64,000 bases of DNA from an uncultured Pseudomonadales bacterium (GTDB lineage: Bacteria; Pseudomonadota; Gammaproteobacteria; Pseudomonadales; Azotimanducaceae): positions 1-64,000 of the forward strand of contig CALIKQ010000048.1 of assembly GCA_938017975.1 (NCBI GenBank), written 5' to 3'. Position numbers and translations under genes: made by a program. This document shows positions 40,768-49,186 of this stretch, in pieces. How positions within the stretch are numbered: position 1 is the first letter of the stretch; the number at the start of each line of letters is the position of its first letter. The notes under the pieces are model-generated. The model had not been told where the DNA came from. It worked only from the letters and a program-made list of their open reading frames with translations, and did no database searches.

Positions 40768-41664
40768 TCAGATGTCCCTGAAGTGACGGCGCGCAAAAAC
40801 GGCGGCAATGAACAGTACTGCCGCAACAAAGATCGACGTTAACAAACCGATTGGCTCTAATGCTGGACCCGAAGAGACAGGTGCCCATTCCCCCGAAGCG
40901 AATGGCAGTGGCGTTGCTCGAGCCCAAAGCCAGCCGAAAAATGGAGTGCCGTCAAACATTGTCAACTCAATCAGGTAACCCAAGCCAGGAATTCCAAAGG
41001 CCCATAAGAACGGTGCACTTCTAGCTGTGCTCGACACTAAAAGAATCCAAAGAAAAAAGGGTCCGCCCCAAATCAACTGCCCCAACAACATTCCTAACCA
41101 GGAAATCAATGATTTGATGCCGACGAGATAAAACAGGGACAAAGAAAATTCGAAAGGCGTGCCGATAGAGAGCCCTATCCAGATAACGCCCGTCACCAGC
41201 AAAGCCGTAGCGGCACTGCCTAGCCAAAAAATAATAGGAATCACCAAAAGCCCTATAACAGCTTTGCTGAAAACAACCATGAGGTCTGAGACAGGCAAAG
41301 ATTTCCAGAACAGAATGCTACGATCTTCTCGCTCACGGTAAAGTGCACTCAGCACATAGCTGAGCGTAACGAGCTGCCCAATCAGAAAAAATCCGAACAA
41401 AAAGAATTTAAAGAAAGCCTCCGCACTTTCAGCTTCCCCGAAACTCAGTTCTCCGCCCTCGACCTTGAGAGAAAATTCATTGAAATCAGCGACACCGAGA
41501 TAATTCAAACCAAGCACGATTGACGCCATACATAAAAGTACATTGATTAGACCCAGCCCGACGGGGATCTTCCATATCAGTGGGTGCTCCCATAGTTCTC
41601 GGTACAATAAATACCGAAGCGTTCTAGTCAATACCATTATTTTTACCCCGTTTAATTCGCCCAT
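40768..41664 (-). CDS. ABC-2-type transporter permease
   Basis: A 298-residue membrane protein with about six or seven helices and a large extracytoplasmic loop between the first two (about 55-90), as in ABC-2 permeases. Helices are clear at about 33-52, 92-115, 145-175, 180-205 and 270-290. It is the membrane half of the GntR-ATPase-permease operon and starts 82 bp after the ATPase stop. GAGG lies 5 nt before the ATG at 41664; a later in-frame ATG at 41637 has no such site. Substrate is unknown; related operons respond to cell-envelope antibiotics. Confidence 0.88.
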   Translation of the reverse strand: MGELNGVKIMVLTRTLRYLLYRELWEHPLIWKIPVGLGLINVLLCMASIVLGLNYLGVADFNEFSLKVEGGELSFGEAESAEAFFKFFLFGFFLIGQLVTLSYVLSALYREREDRSILFWKSLPVSDLMVVFSKAVIGLLVIPIIFWLGSAATALLVTGVIWIGLSIGTPFEFSLSLFYLVGIKSLISWLGMLLGQLIWGGPFFLWILLVSSTARSAPFLWAFGIPGLGYLIELTMFDGTPFFGWLWARATPLPFASGEWAPVSSGPALEPIGLLTSIFVAAVLFIAAVFARRHFRDI

Positions 41665-41746
41665 TGAATCCTCAGCCCTATAGTCTTCTGTTTGAGGATC
41701 AACCTGGCTGGCCAGATCCTTTCAGAGTCAACGTTGCCGCGCTTGG

Positions 41747-42598
41747 CTAATCACGCTTTACCATGGCCACAAATAATTCTGCCACTCTCACCGCACGCAC
41801 CGGCCCGATTGCTTCCAATAACGGCCTTTTGAAACCACCATCAAATATCATCACTGTACCGCCGAGCCCAGGTTGCTCCGAGATCGGTTCGAGCTTTATC
41901 GCCGCATCGATCTGCTCTTTGGCCACATCGACAGCTAAAAAGCGCTCAAAAACGTCATCCATCGAGGCATTTAGACAAATTTTTCCGCGATCAATGAAGA
42001 GCAAATGCGTCAGTAAATGCTCTATTTCTTCAACCTGATGGGTGCTGATCAAAAGGCTTTGATCCTCTCGCAAGAAATCATCCAAAATTCGCTGGTAGAA
42101 CTCACTCCGATAAACAATGTCTAGCCCCAACGTCGGCTCATCAAGAATCAAAAGCTTCGCATTCATCGCCAACACGAGCGCCAGGTGCAACTGAGTCACC
42201 ATGCCCTTTGACAGCGCTTTCACCGTGGCATTGCTACGTATCTGTGTTGTCGAAAGGATGGTCTCGGCCTTAGCGCGATCGAAATTCAAATGCACTCCTG
42301 CGGTGAAATCCAATACCTCCGACACCTTCATCCAGCGGGGCAAGACTCCCACGTCAGAAATAAACCCGAGGTGCTGCATCATTTTGTGGCGCTCCGACCG
42401 CGGCGAAAAACCAAGAACGTCGATGGCGCCCTCGTGGCCAGTCAGCCCCAGCAGTGCCTTGAGCGTTGTGGTCTTGCCGGCGCCATTGGGACCAATTAAG
42501 CCAACCACCGCACCTCTTGGGATTTCAAAATCGATCTGATCGAGAACTAAGTGATCTTTAAAACGCTTTGACAGTCCTTTAACAGAGACATAGTTCAT
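41747..42598 (-). CDS. ABC transporter ATP-binding protein
   Basis: A 283-residue ATPase with Walker A GLIGPNGAGKTTTLKALLGL, Walker B KLLILDEPTLGLD and the switch His in LLISTHQVEEIE. The signature motif reads KALSKGMVTQ, a variant of LSGGQ common in exporters of this type. The start at 42598 overlaps the GntR gene stop by 4 bp (ATGA). Longer in-frame starts lie inside the GntR gene. It is likely the partner of the permease downstream. Confidence 0.94.
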   Translation of the reverse strand: MNYVSVKGLSKRFKDHLVLDQIDFEIPRGAVVGLIGPNGAGKTTTLKALLGLTGHEGAIDVLGFSPRSERHKMMQHLGFISDVGVLPRWMKVSEVLDFTAGVHLNFDRAKAETILSTTQIRSNATVKALSKGMVTQLHLALVLAMNAKLLILDEPTLGLDIVYRSEFYQRILDDFLREDQSLLISTHQVEEIEHLLTHLLFIDRGKICLNASMDDVFERFLAVDVAKEQIDAAIKLEPISEQPGLGGTVMIFDGGFKRPLLEAIGPVRAVRVAELFVAMVKRD

Positions 42599-42951
42599 GG
42601 GTCTGAATCCTTTAATAGTTGTTCCACCGAGAGACCAAGCAAGTCGATTCGACGGCGGATACTCGGCCACTCGCTACGCAGAAACTTTTTTCGTAGCTGA
42701 GCTTTTAAAGTTGCCGCCGCACCCGTGGTCACGAACATGCCCAAACCGCGTCGTTTTTCGACAATCTTGTCATCCACAAGTAGCTGAATTGCTCTGGAGA
42801 CCGTTATCGGATTGACCCGCTGCTCACTCGCAATTTCCCGTACGGATGGCAGCGGCGCGCCCTCCTCGATGACCTGCTCCACGATCAACCGTGCCAGATA
42901 CTGGTACAACTGCACGTAGATAGGCTCCTGCTCGTTCCAGACGATTTTCAT
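42595..42951 (-). CDS. GntR-family regulator, YtrA type
   Basis: A 118-residue regulator with a GntR winged helix (about 8-75; SVREIASEQRVNPITVSRAI and VEKRRGLGMFV) and only a short C-terminal helix, so no room for a ligand domain. This is the YtrA subfamily, which represses adjacent ABC transporter operons. It is first in the operon and is tightly coupled to the ATPase gene. A strong promoter with an overlapping palindrome lies at 43128-43160, which supports autorepression. Confidence 0.93.
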   Translation of the reverse strand: MKIVWNEQEPIYVQLYQYLARLIVEQVIEEGAPLPSVREIASEQRVNPITVSRAIQLLVDDKIVEKRRGLGMFVTTGAAATLKAQLRKKFLRSEWPSIRRRIDLLGLSVEQLLKDSDP

Positions 42952-43042
42952 TGGCTGCTCGCTTGAATCCCATTTCGATCATGATCTCTAAACTCAGGAA
43001 AGCTGCCACCTGTCCAGAAGAGATCGATCCTCCAGTCTCGAG

Positions 43043-43086
43043 CTTGATAACGGTTCTTACTATTCTTGATAACGGTTCTTACTATT
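43043..43086. repeat. 22-bp perfect tandem repeat upstream of the GntR gene
   Basis: CTTGATAACGGTTCTTACTATT is present twice without a gap, at 43043-43064 and 43065-43086. It lies between the promoter palindrome and the GntR start codon, so it would be in the 5' untranslated leader. It could be a second regulator site or a recent duplication. Confidence 0.9.
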
Positions 43087-43127
43087 TTAGAAGCAACCCA
43101 CCGGCTCGAAATTTTAACTTTGTTAAC

Positions 43128-43160
43128 TAGTGTTATAGTAAAGTATAACACTACGCTCAA
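43128..43160 (-). promoter_or_regulatory. Promoter and overlapping operator palindrome of the GntR-ABC operon
   Basis: On the minus strand TTGAGC (43155-43160) and TATAAC (43132-43137) are separated by exactly 17 bp, a good sigma-70 promoter. A perfect 10-bp inverted repeat, TAGTGTTATA and TATAACACTA around a 6-bp centre (43128-43153), covers the spacer and the -10. A bound repressor would block polymerase. YtrA-type regulators bind such palindromes, so self-repression is the likely logic. Confidence 0.75.
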
Positions 43161-43201
43161 GAACTACAAACACTGAAGTTCGGTTTTCTCCCAGATTCGT
43201 T

Positions 43202-44689
43202 TTAATCGATATTTCGGTAATCGAGGGGCGGCGCCCGGTCGCCCAGCAGTGGGCGATAAACAAAGTCTCGCCCCCGACGCTGGCTCATCTCATCACCGGC
43301 CTCTTTAACAAGATCGGGATTCATCAGCAGCGTTTGCATGGTCAGCGCGAGTGTCTTGGCCGCAACCATCATGCCTTTGATTCCGATGCTCATCCCACCC
43401 GCAGCAATGGCTTGCCAACTGTGTGCCGAGGTACCCGGCACCCAGGTCGCTGTATTCAAGCCGGCAGTAGGAACCATCCAACTGACGTCACCCACATCGG
43501 TTGAACCTTTTCCTTGGTCAAAACCGAAGGGTAAAATTTTTGATTCGAGGCCCAGCAGACTTTCGTCACGGCCAAAGGATTTTTCAAGCGCCTCTGCAAA
43601 AAAACGCTCATCATCGGTCATGGTGTACCCCCCAACCAAAGAGAGGTTGCGATGCATTACTTTTGCAAGGGTTTCATTTGGCAGTATGGAGTGATTGCCG
43701 TGCATGGTTTCGACTCGAACTTCTGTCGACGTGCCAAGTGCTGCTGCCTCGGCCGCATTCATCACACGCGTCCATATTTTCGCGAGCTCACTCGCTTGGG
43801 GATGACGTACATAGTAATAAACTTCTGCAAAATCTGGCACAACGTTCGGCGCAAGACCACCGTGAGTGATGACGTAGTGAATTCGAGTGCTATCCGGGAC
43901 ATGCTCGCGAAGCAGGTTCACCATATAATTCATCGCCTCAACCCCATCGAGCGCAGATCGCCCTCGCTCTGGCGCAGCCGCGGCGTGGGAAGACTGGCCG
44001 TAAAACCTGATTCTGGCAGATTTATTCGCGAGCGTCGTACCTGCATTTGCGGCATTTCGGTCGGAGGCGTGCCAGTGCAGGACCGTGTCGACGTCATCAA
44101 AGTATCCTTCGCGAACGAGATACACCTTCCCGGACCCACCCTCTTCCGCGGGTGTTCCGTAAACGCGTACCGTTCCAGGTTGATCTCGCTTTGAAAGCCA
44201 ACCACTGACAGCGATCGCTGCCGCCGCAGACCCCGCGCCAAACAGGTGATGACCGCAGGCATGACCCGCTCGTTGATGCTCGATAATTTCACGGTGGGGT
44301 AACGCCGCTTGAGTCAGGCCAGGCAACGCATCGAACTCTGCCAAAATTCCGATCACGGGCGACCCCTCGCCATAACTGGCGACGAAGGCCGTTGGCATCC
44401 CAGCGAGTCCAGCCTGAACCTCAAAACCTGATTCTTTTAAGGTTTCTTGCAGCAAAAGACTGCTTTGATGCTCCTGATAACCCACCTCAGCATAATCCCA
44501 GATCTTCATCGCGACATTGCCGAATCGGGTCTTCTCAGCAGCCACATCCGCCAACAATTGAGCCTGCGCTTCAGACAGCGAATTGGCCCCTGCATTGGCG
44601 CACATCGCAGCAAGTGCCACCAGCATCCAATCTCGCCAGAGCACTCCGAGATGACGCTGTTTACTTTTTTGAAGATCTGACCTTCTCAT
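43202..44689 (-). CDS. Exported M20-family amidohydrolase
   Basis: A 495-residue zinc peptidase/amidase of the AbgB / carboxypeptidase-like M20 family. A signal peptide is seen (about 1-36, hydrophobic MLVALAAMCANAGANS). Metal-site motifs follow: GILAEFDALPG, GHACGHHLFG, TPAEEGGSGKVYL and the C-terminal GTSAHSWQ. Related proteins cleave N-acyl or p-aminobenzoyl amino acids. The start at 44689 has GGAGG 7 nt upstream; an ATG at 44716 is in frame but lacks one. It is alone in its unit; the substrate is unknown. Confidence 0.9.
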   Translation of the reverse strand: MRRSDLQKSKQRHLGVLWRDWMLVALAAMCANAGANSLSEAQAQLLADVAAEKTRFGNVAMKIWDYAEVGYQEHQSSLLLQETLKESGFEVQAGLAGMPTAFVASYGEGSPVIGILAEFDALPGLTQAALPHREIIEHQRAGHACGHHLFGAGSAAAAIAVSGWLSKRDQPGTVRVYGTPAEEGGSGKVYLVREGYFDDVDTVLHWHASDRNAANAGTTLANKSARIRFYGQSSHAAAAPERGRSALDGVEAMNYMVNLLREHVPDSTRIHYVITHGGLAPNVVPDFAEVYYYVRHPQASELAKIWTRVMNAAEAAALGTSTEVRVETMHGNHSILPNETLAKVMHRNLSLVGGYTMTDDERFFAEALEKSFGRDESLLGLESKILPFGFDQGKGSTDVGDVSWMVPTAGLNTATWVPGTSAHSWQAIAAGGMSIGIKGMMVAAKTLALTMQTLLMNPDLVKEAGDEMSQRRGRDFVYRPLLGDRAPPLDYRNID

Positions 44690-44827
44690 CGATTTCCCTC
44701 CCCGCCAGTTCACCATCCTTCTCCAAACCTGACATGGATTTTAGGCCCATGCAAGAATCTCACTTGCAGCGTTCATTAAGGACTCGATTGCAGAGGGTAT
44801 CGAAACCTCGACTCAAGAAAGAGCCCA

Positions 44828-45907
44828 CTAACGGCCCCTCGAGTAATCCCTGATCAGATCAACGATGATTTGAACACTATCGGTTTTTTTGAAATGTCCC
44901 ATTGCGCTGATCATCGATTCCCGGGCGCCCCAGGCGCGCTCAACCACAGCCGCCAAATCTCCCGCCTTGAGCGATTCCTGAGGCGCAACGACGGCGTAGC
45001 CTTTTTGCTCGAAGAAAGCCGCATTTTCGAGTTGGTCACCCCGGCTGGCTGCCGCTGGCAGCGGAACCAAAACTTGGGGCTTATGGAAGGAGACGTGCTC
45101 ATAGAGCGCGTTTGCGCCCGCTCTCGAAACGAGAAGGTCAGCACAGGCCAAAACATCTCCAAAGCGCTCATCTAGAAACTCAAACTGCAGATAATTCTGA
45201 TCTGTCAATCGCGTCTCGTCGACGCCACCCCGACCCACAAGGTGCACAACAAAGAATCGCTGACAAAGCAATTCCAAATCTTCTCGAACCAATTCGTTCA
45301 ATGATCGCGACCCCAGACTCCCACCAGATATCAATAAAATGGGGGTTTCGGGCTTAAACGCACGCAAGGTTTGCAGCCAATCACGACCCCGCGATGCATC
45401 AGCACGCAACAGAACTTCGCGTAAAGGCGTTCCGGTAACCTCGCATTTTTTCGACGGAAAATACTTGACTGAGGCATCGAAGTTAAGACAAACGAGCACC
45501 GAAACAGGGGCACTTAACCGATTGGCGAGCCCGGGCGTCAAGTCAGATTCGTGAATAATTACGGGAATCCGCAACAAACCAGCGGCAAAGACAACCGGAA
45601 CAGCCACAAACCCACCCTTGGAGAAGAGCACCTGAGGCTTAATCCGATACATGTGGCCCAAAGCTTGGAAGAACCCCCAGATAATTTTGAAAGGATCAAC
45701 AAAATTTTCCCAAGAAAAATACCGCCGAAGTTTTCCTGAAGCAATACTGCAAAAAGTGACGTCTCGCCCTTCCAGCAATTGCGATTCAATCCCGATTTTT
45801 GAACCCAAGTAGAAACAATCTACTCCGTCATCGAGCAGTCGCTCGATCAAGGCTAAATTGGGTGTCACATGTCCAGCCGTACCTCCTCCAGTAAAGGCAA
45901 CCTTCAC
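44828..45907 (-). CDS. murG: MurG-type UDP-GlcNAc transferase, Gram-positive-like
   Basis: MurG adds GlcNAc to lipid I to make lipid II on the inner face of the membrane. The 359 residues show GGGTAGHVTPNLALIERL, the HESDLTPGLANRL segment, ISGGSLGSRSLNELV and the donor-site PLPAAASRGDQLENAAFFE. These forms are those of Bacillus-type MurG (HESD...PGLAN, ASRGDQ), not the HEQN/QGAR forms of E. coli. It is the last gene of DUF2066-perM-hda-murG, 2 bp after hda, and far from any dcw genes. It may be a second MurG, a replacement, or an enzyme for another lipid-linked sugar. Confidence 0.85.
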   Translation of the reverse strand: MKVAFTGGGTAGHVTPNLALIERLLDDGVDCFYLGSKIGIESQLLEGRDVTFCSIASGKLRRYFSWENFVDPFKIIWGFFQALGHMYRIKPQVLFSKGGFVAVPVVFAAGLLRIPVIIHESDLTPGLANRLSAPVSVLVCLNFDASVKYFPSKKCEVTGTPLREVLLRADASRGRDWLQTLRAFKPETPILLISGGSLGSRSLNELVREDLELLCQRFFVVHLVGRGGVDETRLTDQNYLQFEFLDERFGDVLACADLLVSRAGANALYEHVSFHKPQVLVPLPAAASRGDQLENAAFFEQKGYAVVAPQESLKAGDLAAVVERAWGARESMISAMGHFKKTDSVQIIVDLIRDYSRGR

Positions 45908-45909
45908 GG

Positions 45910-46575
45910 CTATAGCTCTAAGACTTGTTTAAGAAAAGGTACCGTTAACCGCCTCTGGGCTCGAAGGCTTTCCTCAGCCAACCGATTCAGCAGACTGATC
46001 AGCGTGCCTATTTCTCTCGGTGCGCGGCCCAAAAGAAACCCTAATACTTCATCGGGCAACTGAAATCCTGATTCCTGAGCGACCCGCTTGAGCACTTCCA
46101 CCTTTTCCTCATCGGTCAGCTGCCCAGTTTGCATCCAATGCATTGCCCGTGCCCTCGACGCGAAATCAGCCAACAGAAACCCGATATCAGGCAAGGGCGC
46201 CCGGGAAGCGAGGACCAACCAAGAACCGCCCAAATCACAGACTGAGTTATTCAAATCAAAAAGCGCCAGCTCCCAATCAGGATGACCGATCACTGCGTCA
46301 ACCCCATCCAAAGCGATCAGATCAAATACCGCTAAATCCTTCAGAATCTGAGGATCAAGTGCCGGCTCTAGGGCAATGTAGACAGCACGCGCCTGCTCCG
46401 ATTCAACGGCCTGACAGAGCCCCTGCAGCAGGTGCGACTTCCCCGATTCTGCAGCACCGGAAATCCAGAGCGACTCCCCTCGAAGCGCCAGTGCTTTTTC
46501 TGCGAGGCCACCAACAAAGCGGTCCAGCGAGTAATGCCCTATCCGAGGAAAATCAAAGATTAATTGTGCGGTCAA
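45910..46575 (-). CDS. hda: DnaA regulatory inactivator Hda
   Basis: Hda works with the sliding clamp to turn DnaA-ATP into DnaA-ADP and prevent re-initiation. The 221 residues begin with a clamp-binding motif (QLIFDF, residues 4-9), then Walker A GAAESGKSHLLQGL, a DnaA-like AAA+ core and the C-terminal lid with LGRAPREIGTLISLLNRL. It overlaps perM by 4 bp, the perM-hda pairing seen in Pseudomonas. Length is slightly shorter than E. coli Hda (233). Confidence 0.95.
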   Translation of the reverse strand: MTAQLIFDFPRIGHYSLDRFVGGLAEKALALRGESLWISGAAESGKSHLLQGLCQAVESEQARAVYIALEPALDPQILKDLAVFDLIALDGVDAVIGHPDWELALFDLNNSVCDLGGSWLVLASRAPLPDIGFLLADFASRARAMHWMQTGQLTDEEKVEVLKRVAQESGFQLPDEVLGFLLGRAPREIGTLISLLNRLAEESLRAQRRLTVPFLKQVLEL

Positions 46576-47843
46576 ACCGGTTTCTCTTCTGGGGCTGGGT
46601 GGGAAGGGGCCTCCTCGGCTTGGAGAGAATCCCCTTCCGCTGTTTGACCTTGCGCCGCTTCGGCGACCGGATCAGCCTCTGAGACTACCGAAGCAATTGC
46701 CGAATCATCACTCAGTTCGCCGTTGGGTTCGGAAGCTTCAAAAAAACTACTTTGCAGATAAACAGCGACCCCATAGCGCACCAGTACCATCAATAGCGCA
46801 GCCACGGGCAAAGCAAGCAAGATACCAATAAAGCCAAACAACTGACCACCGGCCAACACAGCAAAAATAACGGCTACCGGATGAAGTCCTATCCGGTCAC
46901 CAACAAGCCAAGGCGTTAACAGCGATCCCTCCAGCACCTGTCCAATAACAAAGACAACCAAGACATAGCCAGGATGCATCCAATCCTGAAACTGATAGGC
47001 GGCTGCAATTACCGCCAGCAGCAGCCCGATGACAAACCCCAAGTAAGGCACAATACTCGCAAGCCCGGCAACTAAGCCTATGACAATCGCCATCTCGATC
47101 CCCACAAAGGACAAACCGATCGCGTAAAAAACACCCAGCAAGATCATGACCAAGAATTGCCCTCGGATGAACGCTGCAAGCATTTCGTCACCATCCTTGC
47201 AAAGTCTGCGCACAACGCTGAGCGACGCGGTGGGAATCAATCGGTCAATCTGGGCGACCAATACATCCCAATCACGCATGAGATAAAAGGCCACCACCGG
47301 TGTTAAAGCCACCGTCATCAATCCGCCAAACAAAGCCATTCCTGAAGCACTGATGTGACCCACCATATATCCCAACAAATCACCCGACTGTTGCCACTCC
47401 CCAAGGAAATTCTGGGCCACCGACTTTAAATCGAGGGTCAGTGGATCAAGACCTGTCCACTCTGCGATCATTGGCGCAGCAGTGGCCTGGAGCCAAATAA
47501 GCGCCGCCGGGAGATTGAGCATTAACTCACTCAACTCTCTGGAGACTAAGGGCACAACCAGCATCAATCCCATAATCAACATTAACGCGATACAAGCAAA
47601 CACGAGTGTTGCACTGACCGCTCGACTCAGTCCCCAAGACTCTAACCGATCGACCCAAGGGTCTCCCAAATACGCAAGCAAGGCGCCCAGCAAAAATGGC
47701 GTCAAAATGGGCGCCAACGCGTTCAATGCAAGCCCAACTATGAGCACCACACTTGTGACGACAAAAAACTTTAAAGACATACCCAAATCAGCTTCCCCAC
47801 TTGCTTTATCTTTGACAAATGATTCTTGCGTTTCTTCAACCAT
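46572..47843 (-). CDS. perM: AI-2E family transporter (PerM-like)
   Basis: A 423-residue integral membrane protein with about eight helices, of the AI-2E/PerM family (FLLGALLAYLGDPWVDRLE, VEGSLLTPWLVGDRIGLHPVAVI-type C-terminal region, seen here as LEGSLLTPWLVGDRIG). Family members export small molecules; the PerM substrate is not settled. Residues after about 365 are an acidic Glu/Ala-rich cytoplasmic tail. It lies between the DUF2066 gene and hda as in Pseudomonas. Confidence 0.93.
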   Translation of the reverse strand: MVEETQESFVKDKASGEADLGMSLKFFVVTSVVLIVGLALNALAPILTPFLLGALLAYLGDPWVDRLESWGLSRAVSATLVFACIALMLIMGLMLVVPLVSRELSELMLNLPAALIWLQATAAPMIAEWTGLDPLTLDLKSVAQNFLGEWQQSGDLLGYMVGHISASGMALFGGLMTVALTPVVAFYLMRDWDVLVAQIDRLIPTASLSVVRRLCKDGDEMLAAFIRGQFLVMILLGVFYAIGLSFVGIEMAIVIGLVAGLASIVPYLGFVIGLLLAVIAAAYQFQDWMHPGYVLVVFVIGQVLEGSLLTPWLVGDRIGLHPVAVIFAVLAGGQLFGFIGILLALPVAALLMVLVRYGVAVYLQSSFFEASEPNGELSDDSAIASVVSEADPVAEAAQGQTAEGDSLQAEEAPSHPAPEEKPV

Positions 47844-47903
47844 AATTTTAGCGCACTGTCCTTCTCTACGTCTGCTCGCGACTTCACCGCTGCCTTGAAC
47901 GCA

Positions 47904-49007
47904 TCAGGGTATCCAGCGATACCAAAGCATCGCCGTGCCCTCATCCTGACGTAACAGAGACAGCTGTCGATCCAACTCAATGACATCCACAATTTGCTGG
48001 ACCTCACCTTCAGAACGAAGTTTGAATGCGACGATGTCGGAATAAACGCGGACCGGTTGAACACTGACAATCTGCGTTAAGCCTTCAAGATATTTACTAA
48101 CCGCCGCATAGCGTTCAGCATTTGTAATTCCCTCAACGGTCAACATCACCTCAGAGCGCATGGACCCCACGCCATATTGATCGCTCAAGGCGATGGCAAT
48201 CGCGTTGACCAATGCTTGCGCCAGTTCGCTTTGGTCCGATCCATAGACTGTACCCCCTCGCCATCGCCCCGCCTCCCCGAGTGACCATTCTCCTTGCCAC
48301 TCATTGAGATAAGGTGCTTCAGCTCGAAAAACTAAAATTTTGTCGGGTGAATATCGCTCGGAGGCGGACTCGATGCGGTCCATGAACCGACCCCATATTT
48401 CTGAGGATGAGATCATTTGGGTGTCTTCGAGATCCCAAAGAGGCAGCAGCAAGGGAACGCCGCGCTGCGATGCTGCCTTAATGACATCTTCAGCAAACGG
48501 TACAGGGGTCTCTGCGCCAATAACGACGCGACTGTCAACTTCTCGAATCGCCATCCAGCTCAATACCGCCGGACGATTGCTTCCCCAAACCGGCAATTCC
48601 GCGGCACGCAGTAATTTCGACACCAAGCTCGGCTCGAATCGAATACGCATCACCTGGGAAGGCCTCTGAGGTTCTTCTGAAGCGATCAGTTCGATCCCAG
48701 ATGCGTCCTGTTCTGAATTGGACGAATCCTCTAACTGATCAACATAACTAAATTCTGAATAGTAGGATTCAGGTTTTCGCAACGCGCCAGCAATTATCGG
48801 GTTCGACTCAATGTCTGCTCGACCTGAGACTCGAACCAAAACCTGAAGCAGCCCCTCCGCCGCGTCCTTCCGTCGCTGAGCATCACTTTGGCCTTTGGTG
48901 ATTACGGTAGCGAGATACAAATCTTCGACCACTACCGCATTTATAGGTTGGGCGACGAAGAGGAGGAAAATCAGTAAACTTCGGGAACTTTTTAACACAA
49001 ATTGCAT
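47904..49007 (-). CDS. DUF2066 exported protein
   Basis: A 367-residue protein with a signal peptide (residues 1-24, SLLIFLLFVAQPINA) and the DUF2066 pattern: ATVITKGQSDAQRRKDAAEG, VRVSGRADIESNP, and a long beta-rich region (VLSWMAIREVDSRVVIG). DUF2066 proteins are conserved beside perM-hda and purMN in Pseudomonas; their function is unknown. The start at 49007 gives the signal peptide; an ATG at 49052 is in frame but would bury it. It is 60 bp upstream of perM. Confidence 0.92.
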   Translation of the reverse strand: MQFVLKSSRSLLIFLLFVAQPINAVVVEDLYLATVITKGQSDAQRRKDAAEGLLQVLVRVSGRADIESNPIIAGALRKPESYYSEFSYVDQLEDSSNSEQDASGIELIASEEPQRPSQVMRIRFEPSLVSKLLRAAELPVWGSNRPAVLSWMAIREVDSRVVIGAETPVPFAEDVIKAASQRGVPLLLPLWDLEDTQMISSSEIWGRFMDRIESASERYSPDKILVFRAEAPYLNEWQGEWSLGEAGRWRGGTVYGSDQSELAQALVNAIAIALSDQYGVGSMRSEVMLTVEGITNAERYAAVSKYLEGLTQIVSVQPVRVYSDIVAFKLRSEGEVQQIVDVIELDRQLSLLRQDEGTAMLWYRWIP

Positions 49008-49186
49008 TCTGATCTTATAGACCTCAAACAATGAGCTTATTTTGACGACCACGACCCTCTCAGTCTACACCTTTCCTCAAGCTGAAGCAGGGTTGCGCCC
49101 AGGAAATTATGGGTCCTTGCAGTCCTTCAATCCCCTGACTCGTATCAAAAGGATGATGGGCCCATGACCCAGAGGAAAGACAGGTA

